A DNA stretch of 64,000 nucleotides from JACMQW01 sp964536965 (GTDB taxonomy: Bacteria > Bdellovibrionota > UBA1018), in contig CAZIAL010000017.1 of assembly GCA_964536965.1 (NCBI GenBank), positions 4,745 through 68,744 of the forward strand, read 5' to 3'. Both the position numbers and the translations under genes were made by a program. The stretch's first letter is position 1, and the number at the start of each line of letters is the position of its first letter. Below are positions 8,500-17,046 of this stretch, in pieces. The notes below the pieces were generated by a model. That model did no database searches, was not told the DNA's origin, and worked only from the letters and a program-made list of their open reading frames with translations.

Positions 8500-9435
8500 A
8501 TGGCCGATTTTTCCCCCACCCCCCTCCGCATTGAAAAAAACTTCTCCGGCGCGGCTCGCGACCTCCGCGCGACTTTCGAAAAAAAATTCGCCGATCCGAG
8601 GAAAACTTCGAGTGATCGGTTCGTCTGGGACTACTGGCATATCGAGAACCAGTACAGCGTCCTCCGCACCCCGGCGCGCTATTATTTTCCGAAGGCGCAG
8701 TTCGCGCGGCTCGAATCCGACCTCCTCGCCTACGGCCGAACGAAACTCGGGTGCAACGGGATCTCCGATCCGTGGATCAGCCTCTATGTCGACGGAAGTT
8801 ACCAGAATTTCCACGCCGATTCCCCGCATGGCCCCTGGGCCTACGTCTACTCGCTGACCCCGTGGAAGAATCGCGGTTTTCGGGGCGGCGAGACTTTGGT
8901 GGCCCGCGACCGGCTGCTCGACTTCTGGCCGAACTATGTAAAAGACCGCCGCTCCGAGCGCGGCATCGAGTTCGATGACCTATTCGCCTCGATCCCCCCC
9001 GAATTCAACCAGCTGACCGTCTTCGATCCGCGCCTTCCGCATGGCGTGAAGGAGGTACGCGGCACGCGCGATCCTCTCGCAGGGCGCCTCGTCGTGCACG
9101 GCTGGTTCGTTGAACCGCGCCCGTTCGCCGAAGGAGCGCTCGCCGGAACGAAAACTTTAACCTCTGCCCTCGACGCGGCGCTGGGGCCGATCGCCGATGC
9201 CCTTTCCGATTTCCCCACCCTGCAAGGCCTCGCCTCCATCCGCGTCTCGGTGAATGCTCGCGGAAAAACGGGGCGCCAGGAACTTCTCGCGCACACGCTG
9301 ATCGACGCCGATCGTCCGCGCGAAACGCGGGCGGTCCGCGAAGCCCTCCGCACGATCGCGGAAGGACTCGACGAAGCGAGATTTCCGACGAGCCGCGGGA
9401 CGAGCCGAATCACGATCCCGTTTCTCTTTCGTTAA
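8500..9435 (+). CDS. 2OG-Fe(II) oxygenase-like protein with TonB/AgmX-like C-terminal domain
   Basis: The first 215 residues carry the prolyl-hydroxylase-type pattern: NFHADSPHGPW (His105, Asp107), FRGGETLV, then LPHGVKEVRG (His181) and GRLVVHGWF (Arg196). This gives the iron triad plus the arginine that binds 2-oxoglutarate. The last 75 residues (LQGLASIRVSVNARGKTG ... ITIPFLFR) look like the TonB C-terminal/AgmX fold, an unusual partner. There is no signal peptide, so a cytoplasmic location is likely for the oxygenase half, at odds with a TonB-like domain. ATG 8500 is chosen; an in-frame GTG at 8485 is possible. A perfect 7-bp inverted repeat (GGAGCGT...ACGCTCC) lies at 8460-8480. Substrate unknown. 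Confidence 0.6.
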   Translation: MADFSPTPLRIEKNFSGAARDLRATFEKKFADPRKTSSDRFVWDYWHIENQYSVLRTPARYYFPKAQFARLESDLLAYGRTKLGCNGISDPWISLYVDGSYQNFHADSPHGPWAYVYSLTPWKNRGFRGGETLVARDRLLDFWPNYVKDRRSERGIEFDDLFASIPPEFNQLTVFDPRLPHGVKEVRGTRDPLAGRLVVHGWFVEPRPFAEGALAGTKTLTSALDAALGPIADALSDFPTLQGLASIRVSVNARGKTGRQELLAHTLIDADRPRETRAVREALRTIAEGLDEARFPTSRGTSRITIPFLFR

Positions 9436-9451
9436 CCCCGCGGCGCGGGAT

Positions 9452-9940
9452 CTAAAAGAGGTAGGAGATCGCCAGCACGTTCAGCACGAACGTCGTTTTT
9501 CCCGCCATCTGGAGCCCGACGCTCGGACGAAAACCGAAGGCATTCAGAACCGGAATTCTCCGGCCGACCAGCATCGAAAAGCCGCTGCCCGCCGGATCGT
9601 TTTCCAGGTCGGAGACGGTGCCGTTCCCTTTTCGAATCGCATAACCGGCGAAAATAAAAGTCGCGGTCGCGTAAGGCCCGCCGAGGTTGAACGTCGGCCC
9701 GAACTGGAGAGTCGTCGTATTCACGGAATCGTCTCCGAAGCCGACCGTCTGGTAACCGAGCGAAGCGCCGGCCTGGAGCCAGTCGAAAAATCCCCAGTTA
9801 AATCCCGGCGCGAGCGAAATGCGGTTCGCGCCGCCGAGAAGTTCGAGCCCCGCCGAATTCACGAAGATTTCCTTCGGTCCCGCGGCCTCGGCGGAAGCGG
9901 CGAAAAGAAGCGGAATCAGGAGAGCCAGTTTCAAGCGCAT
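9452..9940 (-). CDS. Small outer-membrane beta-barrel-like protein
   Basis: This 162-residue protein has a signal peptide (MRLKLALLIPLLFAASAEA). The mature part alternates glycine and aromatic residues in short strands (FNWGFFDWLQAGASLGYQ, LQFGPTFNLGG, AFGFRPSVGLQMAG) and ends in an aromatic residue (ISYLF), the usual closing signal of outer-membrane barrels. At this length an 8-stranded barrel is plausible. No specific function can be given. Confidence 0.6.
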   Translation of the reverse strand: MRLKLALLIPLLFAASAEAAGPKEIFVNSAGLELLGGANRISLAPGFNWGFFDWLQAGASLGYQTVGFGDDSVNTTTLQFGPTFNLGGPYATATFIFAGYAIRKGNGTVSDLENDPAGSGFSMLVGRRIPVLNAFGFRPSVGLQMAGKTTFVLNVLAISYLF

Positions 9941-9975
9941 TTTTTTCGTTCTCCGAAGTCGGTGCGTCGGGCCCG

Positions 9976-10524
9976 CTACTGCGGATCCTTGATTTTTTCA
10001 TGATTCAGTTCTTCGCCCTCGCGGATTCCCCGCTGGATCACCCGCCCCGGAATTCCGACGACCGTCGAATTCGGCGGTACGGATTCGACGACCACCGAAT
10101 TCGAACCGATGCGCGTACCTGCGCCGATCTCGATCGCTCCGAGCACCTTGGCGCCCGCGCCGATGACCACCCGGTCGCCGATCGTAGGATGGCGACGTTC
10201 CCGACGCAGACTGGTTCCGCCCAGAGTCACGCCCTGGTAGATGATGACGCCGTCGCCGACGATCGCGGTCTCTCCGATGACGACGCCCATTCCGTGATCG
10301 ATGATGACATCGCCCATCTGGGCGCCGGGGTGAATATCGATCCCCGTGATGAATCGCGAGAGCTCGGATAGGAATCGCGGCAACAGCGGAATCTTCGCGA
10401 GGTAAAGCGCGTGCGCGACCCGATGGAAGAGGATGGCCTTAATCCCGGGATAGAGAAGCAGGATTTCGAGCGTGCTTTGGGCCGCCGGATCGTAGCGGCG
10501 ATAGTCGTGCAAAAGCTTCCACAT
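9976..10524 (-). CDS. cysE: Serine O-acetyltransferase
   Basis: The enzyme acetylates L-serine with acetyl-CoA, the first step of cysteine synthesis from sulfide. The 182 residues match the short CysE/EpsC form: an N-terminal helical part (AAQSTLEILLLYPGIKAILF, HRVAHALY), then left-handed beta-helix hexapeptide repeats with FITGIDIHPGAQMGDVIIDH, GMGVVIGETAIVG, YQGVTLGGT and RRHPTIGD, ending with VPPNSTVVGIPGRV. The start at 10524 has GGGGTG a few bases upstream; a longer upstream frame does not match the family. No cysteine synthase gene is adjacent. Confidence 0.92.
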   Translation of the reverse strand: MWKLLHDYRRYDPAAQSTLEILLLYPGIKAILFHRVAHALYLAKIPLLPRFLSELSRFITGIDIHPGAQMGDVIIDHGMGVVIGETAIVGDGVIIYQGVTLGGTSLRRERRHPTIGDRVVIGAGAKVLGAIEIGAGTRIGSNSVVVESVPPNSTVVGIPGRVIQRGIREGEELNHEKIKDPQ

Positions 10525-10618
10525 GGTTCGATTTTCACCCCGAATCGTCAAAAGATCCACAGTTTTAGACCTTTCCTCTTTTCTTCGGCCCGGTAAACTA
10601 GAACGTGGGTAGGGTGGG

Positions 10619-12127
10619 ATGCTCCTTTCGATCGATTCTAAACTTCGGACTTCGGTTCTTCTTTTCTGCGCGCTCGTTTCCGCGGGCGCGTTCGCCGCTC
10701 CTCCGAATACCGACGATCTCCTGGTCGACCTCCCCGCGGGAATGCGCGCGGCGATTCTGAACGGCGCGGATGCGCAGCGAATCTGCAAGATCCGCGTGCT
10801 CGAAAAGGAACTTGGACTGAAATTCCAGGCGGGCTCTCCGACCTCCGAACCGGCCGAAGTCGGCGAGGAGAAGCCTTGCGACTCCGACCGGCCGACGGGC
10901 GTCGTTTCCATCGCCAGTGCGGACGAACTCATCCACGATGAGGGCGCCGATCCTTCGGTCGATGACCAATGGCGCTCGAAATGGTTCAGCACGCCGCCGG
11001 CGCTCTGCCGCTTTAAATCCATTTACTCTGCGGCGGTGACCCGCGCGGCGGAAAAACTCGAAGAGAACGAAGAGTTCACGCTCGTCGACGAGAGCGATCG
11101 ATCGTCGGGCCGTTGTTTTGCCTTCGGTGGCGAAGCCGCGAACCTATGGCAGGTGGGCCTCGGCGGATCGATGTGCGCGGGAATCCCCGAGGGCGTCAGT
11201 CCGTCGGCGGCCGCGCGAAGTCTCTACACCTCCCCGGCCCGGATGGGCTGCGCGCCCGGCGCCCTCACCCTCCAGATGCTGGGGATGTACGAAGTCTTCG
11301 CCGGCTCGGACGGTGTCATGTCCCCGAGCGAAGCGGAGCGTTTCGACAGGTACTACGCGGACTTCATCACTGGCGAGTTCCGCGGAATCGGCTCGACGGG
11401 ATCCATCGAAGGAAGCCGGAGCCCTTATGAAGGCCGCGACCTTCATGCCGGAAAAAATTACAAAGTCGTGCAATTGGGCTCCGAGGCCACTCGGGGCAAG
11501 AACTCGATCGTAGGCTACCGCATCGTCGTGGATACGAAGAAATCGTACAAGGACCGCAAACGCCCATCGACGACCTCCTTCGCGAAGTGGGCGAACTTCA
11601 CGGAAAACGCGGTGATTCTATCCTCTTCCTCAGAAGGTGCGGCGGATATGGCTTCGCTTTCGACGACGCTCGAGGGCAGCACTCTGACCGACGAGCAAGT
11701 GGGTCAGTTCGAAAGCGACATGAAGGACCTTCGCACGGCCATGCTGAAGCTGAATTATCTTTCGGAGGAAGAAGGCCCGATTTCGGACGAAAGCCTCTGG
11801 CAGCCGTGGGATCAGTTCATCTCTCCGAAGAACCAGAAGGCGATCGCCGCGGGGACATACGAGTACTACAACGCGACCGAAGACGACCTCCGGAATCTGA
11901 AAACGGTCATGGGGATTCTCAATAAACCGAGATACCGCGATACGAAGGTCTATGTGCACCCGATCGGGCAACTTACGCTCGCGCAGGTCGCGGTCCAGAT
12001 CATCAAACACCACCGCGACGCCAAAATCACTCTCTATACGCCTTATGCCTCCCAGCATCGCCACTATGCGAACTTCGTCGACTCGCGCATGGACGCCTGT
12101 CTCGCGAAAGCAGCCGCCGCTCGTTAA
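10619..12127 (+). CDS. Exported protein of unknown function
   Basis: The protein has 502 residues and a signal peptide (LRTSVLLFCALVSAGAFA). The mature part has cysteines at CKIRV, KPCDS, ALCRF, GRCFAF, SMCAG, MGCAPG and a last one near the C terminus (MDACL), so disulfides are likely. Residues 405-500 include an alternating segment with YVHPIGQLTLAQVAVQII. No catalytic motif or known family is seen. Its stop overlaps that of greB by 4 bases in a convergent arrangement. Confidence 0.65.
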   Translation: MLLSIDSKLRTSVLLFCALVSAGAFAAPPNTDDLLVDLPAGMRAAILNGADAQRICKIRVLEKELGLKFQAGSPTSEPAEVGEEKPCDSDRPTGVVSIASADELIHDEGADPSVDDQWRSKWFSTPPALCRFKSIYSAAVTRAAEKLEENEEFTLVDESDRSSGRCFAFGGEAANLWQVGLGGSMCAGIPEGVSPSAAARSLYTSPARMGCAPGALTLQMLGMYEVFAGSDGVMSPSEAERFDRYYADFITGEFRGIGSTGSIEGSRSPYEGRDLHAGKNYKVVQLGSEATRGKNSIVGYRIVVDTKKSYKDRKRPSTTSFAKWANFTENAVILSSSSEGAADMASLSTTLEGSTLTDEQVGQFESDMKDLRTAMLKLNYLSEEEGPISDESLWQPWDQFISPKNQKAIAAGTYEYYNATEDDLRNLKTVMGILNKPRYRDTKVYVHPIGQLTLAQVAVQIIKHHRDAKITLYTPYASQHRHYANFVDSRMDACLAKAAAAR

Positions 12128-12687
12128 GCTTTCGCCGGCCGATAGCGAACGGACCGAATCTCGAGCTCGACTTCGCCCTTCGGCATCCGAAGCGTGACCG
12201 CGTCTCCGACGCGCGCCTGCAGGAGCGCCTTGGCCATGGGCGAGATCCAGCTGATAAATCCTCGGCCCGGATCGGTCTCGTCGATTCCCACGATGCGATA
12301 GGTTTTTTCGGTTCCCTCTTCATCGCGGACCTCGACCCAGGCGCCAAAAAGGACCTGATCGGTGTCATTTTTCTCGCACTCGACGATTTCCGCGGCGTCG
12401 AGCCGCTTCTGGAGAAACCGAATTCGTCGGTCGGTTTCTCGAAGCTTTTTCTTCCCATAAAGATAGTCGCCGTTTTCCGAACGATCTCCATTGCTTGCCG
12501 CCCAGGAGACGACCCGCACGAGCTCGGGACGCTCGGTATAAAGCAGATTACGCAGCTCCACGCGCAGTCGTTCCGCCCCTTCGAGCGTCATGTAATTTTT
12601 GGTGCCGACGGGAAGCGCGGAACTTTCGTCCTCGTCCGCTTCGACTTCGTTCGAAACATCGTCTTCTTTGGTGAACGCTTTACTCAT
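12124..12687 (-). CDS. greB: Transcription elongation factor GreB
   Basis: GreB binds RNA polymerase through the secondary channel and stimulates cleavage of backtracked RNA. The 187-residue protein has the N-terminal coiled coil with GDRSENGDYLYGKKKLRETD, whose Asp/Glu tip (ENGDY) is the catalytic part, then RRIRFLQKRLDAAEIV. The FKBP-like C-terminal domain contains YRIVGIDETDPGRGFISWIS and SPMAKALLQARVGD. YLYGKKKLRE distinguishes GreB from GreA. An acidic extension of about 25 residues (EVEADEDESS) precedes the usual start. Divergent from 12743. Confidence 0.93.
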   Translation of the reverse strand: MSKAFTKEDDVSNEVEADEDESSALPVGTKNYMTLEGAERLRVELRNLLYTERPELVRVVSWAASNGDRSENGDYLYGKKKLRETDRRIRFLQKRLDAAEIVECEKNDTDQVLFGAWVEVRDEEGTEKTYRIVGIDETDPGRGFISWISPMAKALLQARVGDAVTLRMPKGEVELEIRSVRYRPAKA

Positions 12688-12742
12688 CGAACCCTCATGT
12701 TACGCTTAGAAAGAACTCTAACGATCCTCACAGGAAAAAAGT

Positions 12743-13165
12743 ATGCGAAATTTTACTTCCCGTTTTCAGTCCGCAGTCCTCTTCGCGCTCACCGCGGCCC
12801 TCGCGTCACCTGCCTGGGCCGAGGACACCGGCGGAGACCCGCTCGCGCCTCCGGCGACTTCCGAAGTGTCGAATGAAGGAGCTCCGACGGCGCCCGCCGA
12901 TATGACGGCGGATACTGCCGCGGATACCGCCGCCGAAACGATGCCGGCGGACGCACCGATGCCGAACGAAGGCGTGGCATCGGGCGGCTCGCTCGACTCC
13001 GAACCGGCGGCCCAGGAAGCTCCGGCCCCGAAGGTCGCCAAAAAGAAGAAGGCGAAAAAAGCCGCGAAAAAAGTCGCCAAGAAAAAAGACAAGAAGAAGA
13101 AAAAAGTCGCCAAGAAAGCGACCAAGAAAAACGCCAAGAAAAAGAAAAAGAACCGGCACGGATAA
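12743..13165 (+). CDS. Exported Ala/Pro-acidic and Lys-rich low-complexity protein
   Basis: This 140-residue protein has a signal peptide (FQSAVLFALTAALASPAWA), then an acidic Ala/Thr/Asp/Pro region (about 27-95) and a C-terminal tail of 45 residues made almost only of Lys, Ala and Val in KKVAKK-type repeats. The tail resembles histone H1-like or DNA-binding Lys-rich tails, but here it is exported. Binding to nucleic acid, LPS or acidic wall polymers is a guess. The gene is followed 6 bases later by the DUF1853 gene. Confidence 0.65.
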   Translation: MRNFTSRFQSAVLFALTAALASPAWAEDTGGDPLAPPATSEVSNEGAPTAPADMTADTAADTAAETMPADAPMPNEGVASGGSLDSEPAAQEAPAPKVAKKKKAKKAAKKVAKKKDKKKKKVAKKATKKNAKKKKKNRHG

Positions 13166-13171
13166 CCGCGC

Positions 13172-14128
13172 GTGAGTCTAAGGTCCGAGTGGGAGTGGGG
13201 TTGGAACACCCCACTCCTCCTCCACCCGGTCCTTCCGCCCGACTCCCTCCTTCCCGCCATCCGGGATTTTCTCGCGACGCCGCTCGATCGGCTGGATTTC
13301 GCTTCCGGCGAAAAAATTTTAAGCGTACGCCTCGCGGCGCTGAAGACATCGCGACTGGGCATTCGATTCGAGCGCATCCAGGAAGCGCTCTTCCTTTCCC
13401 ACCCGGAGACCCTCGATCTCCGGCCGGGCATCGTGATCCCGCAGCGCACGGAGATCGACCTGCTTCATCGGTTACGCACCTGGCCCGAGGGCTGGATCCA
13501 CTGGGAGGTCGCCGTGAAGTTCTATCTCGCTCTCGATCGTCACGGGAGCGCCGACTCTCATCGGTGGGTCGGGCCATCGCTCCAGGATACCCTCGGCCGA
13601 AAACTGCATAAGATCCAGTCGCGGCAATTGCCGATCCTCGAAGACCCGGACGTGCGTCGCAGTCTCGGCATCCCCGAAGCGGCTCCGATCGAATCCCTCC
13701 CCCTCATGCGAGGGATCTTCTATCGACCCCACGACGCGGGCGGGGAAACTCTCCGCCCCGATCGAGTGCGGCCCGACGGTGCGCGCGGGATCTGGATTCC
13801 CGAGTCCAAGCTCGCGCCGTGGCTGGAGCGTCGCGCCCTTGCGGTCTCTTCCAGCGCATTCCATGTCTTCGGGGATCGGCGTGAATGGTTGCGAGCCACG
13901 GCGATCGGAACCGGAACCCCGTTAAAGGATTACTTGAACTCGCCGCTTGAAGGGGCAATCCGCAGCCATTTTCGGACGAATACCGAGGGCCAAGAGGCTC
14001 CCGCGCCGCTCCACGGAACCTTCACCGCACCCGGCGCAGCGGAGCTCCGAGTCTTCGTCGTCGATGACGGGTGGGCGGACCGGGCCGAGGCGATGCTAGA
14101 CAGAATGCGCCATGAGGGTAGAATTTAA
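13172..14128 (+). CDS. DUF1853 family protein
   Basis: This 318-residue protein has no signal peptide. It fits the DUF1853 pattern: a RLGIRFERIQEALFLSHPET segment, an acidic EIDLL motif, IHWEVAVKFYLAL, WVGPSLQDTLGRKLHKIQSR and QLPIL. The spacing of ExD...WE-x-x-V-K-FY resembles PD-(D/E)xK nuclease-type cores, a similarity I raise as inference only. The start is GTG 13172. It is followed after 2 bases by the OmpA-type gene, so the two are co-transcribed. Function of the family is unknown. Confidence 0.65.
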   Translation: MSLRSEWEWGWNTPLLLHPVLPPDSLLPAIRDFLATPLDRLDFASGEKILSVRLAALKTSRLGIRFERIQEALFLSHPETLDLRPGIVIPQRTEIDLLHRLRTWPEGWIHWEVAVKFYLALDRHGSADSHRWVGPSLQDTLGRKLHKIQSRQLPILEDPDVRRSLGIPEAAPIESLPLMRGIFYRPHDAGGETLRPDRVRPDGARGIWIPESKLAPWLERRALAVSSSAFHVFGDRREWLRATAIGTGTPLKDYLNSPLEGAIRSHFRTNTEGQEAPAPLHGTFTAPGAAELRVFVVDDGWADRAEAMLDRMRHEGRI

Positions 14129-14130
14129 TC

Positions 14131-15216
14131 ATGAGAACCATCGGCGCCGCACTGACCCTTTTTCTCTGTTCCACGTTCGCCACGACGGCGCACGCCGAGC
14201 GCGTGCTACCGCTCCATATCTTCGCCGGTTCCGATCTCGGCTGGGGCTCGGTCGGTCCGTACGCGGCGCCCGAAGGAACCCGCACCGGTGTCCATTTCGA
14301 CCTGAAACTGCTCGGATCCGCCTACTTCAAGCGGCACTGGATCTTCGACCTGGGCGGCGGATGGCAATTCGCGAAACGTTCGGGCGAAAATACGAACGGC
14401 GGTTTCGGCAAGGTGATCACTCGAGGGTCTTTCATCGAAACCTCTCTCCGCTACGGGAACTTTACCGGGTGGCAAGTCGGCCCGGTGCTGAACGCGATTC
14501 TGGTGGGCGACGTCGGCCTGGGGAATGGAAATCTCGTCGCATCCCAAGCCCAGAAGGCGATGCTCGGCGGCGTGCAGGTCTTCTACGAATGGCCGGAAAA
14601 ATCCTACCGAGTTCGCGTCGGTGGACGCTGGATGACGGATCTGAATATCGATCAGCGTGCCGTCCATGTTTTCCAGGCCGGGATCGAAATCGGCTGGCCG
14701 ACCTCGCGCGTGGCCCGCACCCGTTCGCGATACGTCCGACGACCCGGGATCCAGGTCGTGCAGAAGGATCGAGCGCTGAAACGCGTTCGCGTCGTTCTCG
14801 ATGCGCGACGGATCGAGTTCGATTACGACCAGGCGACCCTGCGTCCGGAAGCCGCCGCTCGACTCGCACGTCTCGGCCAGTTCCTCGCGCGCTCGAAGGA
14901 GAACTGGGAGTTTGTTCGCATCAGCGGTCATACCGACGAGCGCGGCTCGGTCGAATATAACCAGAGGCTTTCCGAAAATCGCGCGCTCGCGGTGAAGAAC
15001 GCGCTCGGAAAAGAAGGCATCCCCCGCGAGAAGATGGAAACGCGCGGATTCAGCGAGAACCTACCGCTCGATCGCGGACGGAACGAGCTGGCGTGGCAGA
15101 AAAATCGACGGGTCGAGTTCGAGTTCACCGGCGTACAGGATCTCGATCTCATCGTCGATGGCGTGAACCAAGCCACGGATGACGACGCGGGCGAGAACGA
15201 CGCTTCCGGACTTTGA
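14131..15216 (+). CDS. OmpA-family outer-membrane protein
   Basis: The 361-residue protein starts with a signal peptide (IGAALTLFLCSTFATTAHA) and about 180 residues of beta-rich sequence that look like a small barrel. A basic linker follows (RTRSRYVRRP), then an OmpA C-terminal domain (about 225-335) with IEFDYDQATLRPEAAARLA, ISGHTDERGSVEYNQRLSE and NRRVEFEF. This domain binds the meso-DAP of peptidoglycan and tethers the outer membrane to the wall. An acidic tail follows (DDDAGENDASG). Co-transcribed with the DUF1853 gene. Confidence 0.85.
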   Translation: MRTIGAALTLFLCSTFATTAHAERVLPLHIFAGSDLGWGSVGPYAAPEGTRTGVHFDLKLLGSAYFKRHWIFDLGGGWQFAKRSGENTNGGFGKVITRGSFIETSLRYGNFTGWQVGPVLNAILVGDVGLGNGNLVASQAQKAMLGGVQVFYEWPEKSYRVRVGGRWMTDLNIDQRAVHVFQAGIEIGWPTSRVARTRSRYVRRPGIQVVQKDRALKRVRVVLDARRIEFDYDQATLRPEAAARLARLGQFLARSKENWEFVRISGHTDERGSVEYNQRLSENRALAVKNALGKEGIPREKMETRGFSENLPLDRGRNELAWQKNRRVEFEFTGVQDLDLIVDGVNQATDDDAGENDASGL

Positions 15217-15302
15217 TCAACCGAAGTCCTTTAATTCCTCCCGAACGGTGCGTGCGCGCTTACCCGCGAAAGCGGGCGCTCAGTGTCAGCCCGCTTCAAG
15301 TG

Positions 15303-15330
15303 TTGACAGTTTAGTCTCGCGGGTTAGCCT
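15303..15330 (+). promoter_or_regulatory. Putative sigma-70 promoter of the first TIGR02147 module
   Basis: A consensus -35 hexamer TTGACA (15303-15308) is followed after 16 bases by TAGCCT (15325-15330). The predicted start of transcription near 15337 leaves only about 8 bases before the GTG at 15345, or about 20 before ATG 15357. Confidence 0.5.
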
Positions 15331-15344
15331 AAGGTTGACCCTGA

Positions 15345-16229
15345 GTGAACACCCGCATGGAACATCCCGAAACGTCCCCCGCAGAACGCTTTGACGCTTT
15401 CCGTTTCCACGACTCGAGTGAGTTATTGCAGGCGTACGTCGACCACCGTCGCGATACGAGCCGCTACTTCAGCATCTCTTCCTGGGCGAAGAAGCTGGGA
15501 CTTCCGACCAGCGGCATCCTCGTAAATTTCCTGAAACGCCGCCGCCTTCCGCCCGAAGACCTGGCGGATCGACTCTCGCAGAGCATGCAGTTCACCGCCG
15601 AAGAGTCCGAATATTTCGCGACCCTGATCGCCCTTGAACGCGCGCAAAAGTCGAAATCGATCACCGTGGGACCGCTGGAGCGCAAACTCGCCGCGCTGAA
15701 TTTTCGCGCCCGCTCGCAGACGCTGGACTCCGAGCAGCTCGAAAAACTGTCTCTGCGCAAAGCCGCTCTGAAGGATATGATGAAACTTCCGGGCGCATCG
15801 GTCGACCCGGCGTGGATCCAGAAAAACTCGCGGCTCCCGATGAACGTCGCGGAGATCGACGAGACGGTCCAGAGCCTGATCGCGGAGGGGTCGCTCGAAA
15901 AAACCGCGGAAGGCTGGCGCCCGCCGCCGATTCCGGTGGAGACGACGACCGACCTGCCGAGCGCGGCGATTCGCTCGTTCCATCGTGAGAGTTTGGAATA
16001 CGCTTCCCAGGCTCTCGATACCGTCGCGGTCGAAGAACGCCACTTCGCGAGCTACGTCATGACCGTGAATGCGGCGCGAATGGCCGAGGCGAAACTGGCC
16101 ATCCAACAATTCGTCGATGAGTTCGCCGCTCGGTTCGAGGCTCCCCCTGGCGAATGCGATGCGCTCTATCAGCTGAACCTCTCTTACGTCCCCCTCACGG
16201 AAACTCCCTCGGGAAAAACTTCGTCATGA
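15345..16229 (+). CDS. TIGR02147-family transcriptional regulator
   Basis: The protein has 294 residues from GTG 15345; ATG 15357 is an alternative. The N-terminal part has the TIGR02147 layout: LLQAYVDHRRDTSRYFSISS, then WAKKLGLPTSGILVNFLKRR as the helix-turn-helix, then LSQSMQFTAEESEYFATLIA. The middle has a second winged-helix-like part (AEIDETVQSLIAEGSLEKT), and the end has the DALYQLNLSYVPLT strand. Members occur mainly in Fibrobacter and Bdellovibrio-group genomes and have no established target. The stop overlaps the ATG of the exported protein at 16226 (ATGA), an arrangement repeated exactly in the second copy at 25390-27245. Confidence 0.8.
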   Translation: MNTRMEHPETSPAERFDAFRFHDSSELLQAYVDHRRDTSRYFSISSWAKKLGLPTSGILVNFLKRRRLPPEDLADRLSQSMQFTAEESEYFATLIALERAQKSKSITVGPLERKLAALNFRARSQTLDSEQLEKLSLRKAALKDMMKLPGASVDPAWIQKNSRLPMNVAEIDETVQSLIAEGSLEKTAEGWRPPPIPVETTTDLPSAAIRSFHRESLEYASQALDTVAVEERHFASYVMTVNAARMAEAKLAIQQFVDEFAARFEAPPGECDALYQLNLSYVPLTETPSGKTSS

Positions 16230-17014
16230 AACTTGCACTATCGACCGTTCTTTTCTTTCTTTCGACGCTGGCGATCGCCGGCACGGGGGTACGCAACGGA
16301 GGCTCCTACTATCGTTGCGAAACGGAAACGGGCGAACAAATCGTCATGATCGAACATCTCTTGGCGAGCCGCGGGGCGATGGTGCCGCGAATCGAAGATC
16401 GAAACGAATTCTTTCAGTTCGTTTCCTCGAAAATTACCGACGACCGCTTTGGCGCTCTTCTCCGCGAGCAATGGGAGGCCTATGGCGACGCCGACCTCTG
16501 GCCCGCGGGAACGCTCGAAGACGTCACCGTCTATTCCTACCGCGTGAGTCGCTCGCCGATCTCCTACGAAACCCTGGGAAGAATCCCGGCCACGAACCCT
16601 GAAGATCCGATTTGTAGCTTTCCCGCTTACGAACCGGAGTTCTGCTGTGAAAAAGTTCTCGCTTCTTATTTCGGCAGGGACGATGCGAGACCGACCGTCT
16701 TGCCCGATCATTTCCGCCGGCTCGATCGTTACCAGAAGAATATTCTCGAGCTCCACGAAGCCATTTACCGCGTCGCCGCGAAAATCGCGAAGTTCCCCCC
16801 GCCGCCGCTGGAATACCGCGACGATCTCGACCATTATCTCGCCAGCCCCTGGCAGACGGGCGAACTCCCGGCCGATATCGTGGAAGTTCTGATCATCCCG
16901 ATGCTGACGGCGCTCGATGGCGATCGCTCGGGATTCGAGTTTGCTTTCCGCCGCTACTGGGCCTGGAGCCATGAGATCTACCGCGCGTCGGAAAATTGGC
17001 GGCATTTTCGATAG
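16226..17014 (+). CDS. Exported NGG...C protein paired with TIGR02147 regulator
   Basis: This 262-residue exported protein has the signal peptide MKLALSTVLFFLSTLAIA. The mature N terminus reads GTGVRNGGSYYRC, which matches GGGVSNGGTSLLC of the protein at 26280. Both later share an LREQWE/LRSEWE motif and the helix LELHEAIYRV/LELHEAIYII. The last 100 residues differ. The cysteine after NGG and four further cysteines suggest disulfides. Translation is coupled to the regulator through the ATGA overlap. The function of this protein type is unknown. A ligand, sensor or effector controlled by, or controlling, its partner regulator is the working idea. Confidence 0.75.
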   Translation: MKLALSTVLFFLSTLAIAGTGVRNGGSYYRCETETGEQIVMIEHLLASRGAMVPRIEDRNEFFQFVSSKITDDRFGALLREQWEAYGDADLWPAGTLEDVTVYSYRVSRSPISYETLGRIPATNPEDPICSFPAYEPEFCCEKVLASYFGRDDARPTVLPDHFRRLDRYQKNILELHEAIYRVAAKIAKFPPPPLEYRDDLDHYLASPWQTGELPADIVEVLIIPMLTALDGDRSGFEFAFRRYWAWSHEIYRASENWRHFR

Positions 17015-17046
17015 TTCTTCGCGTTTTTCGGCGTCATAATCGGAGC

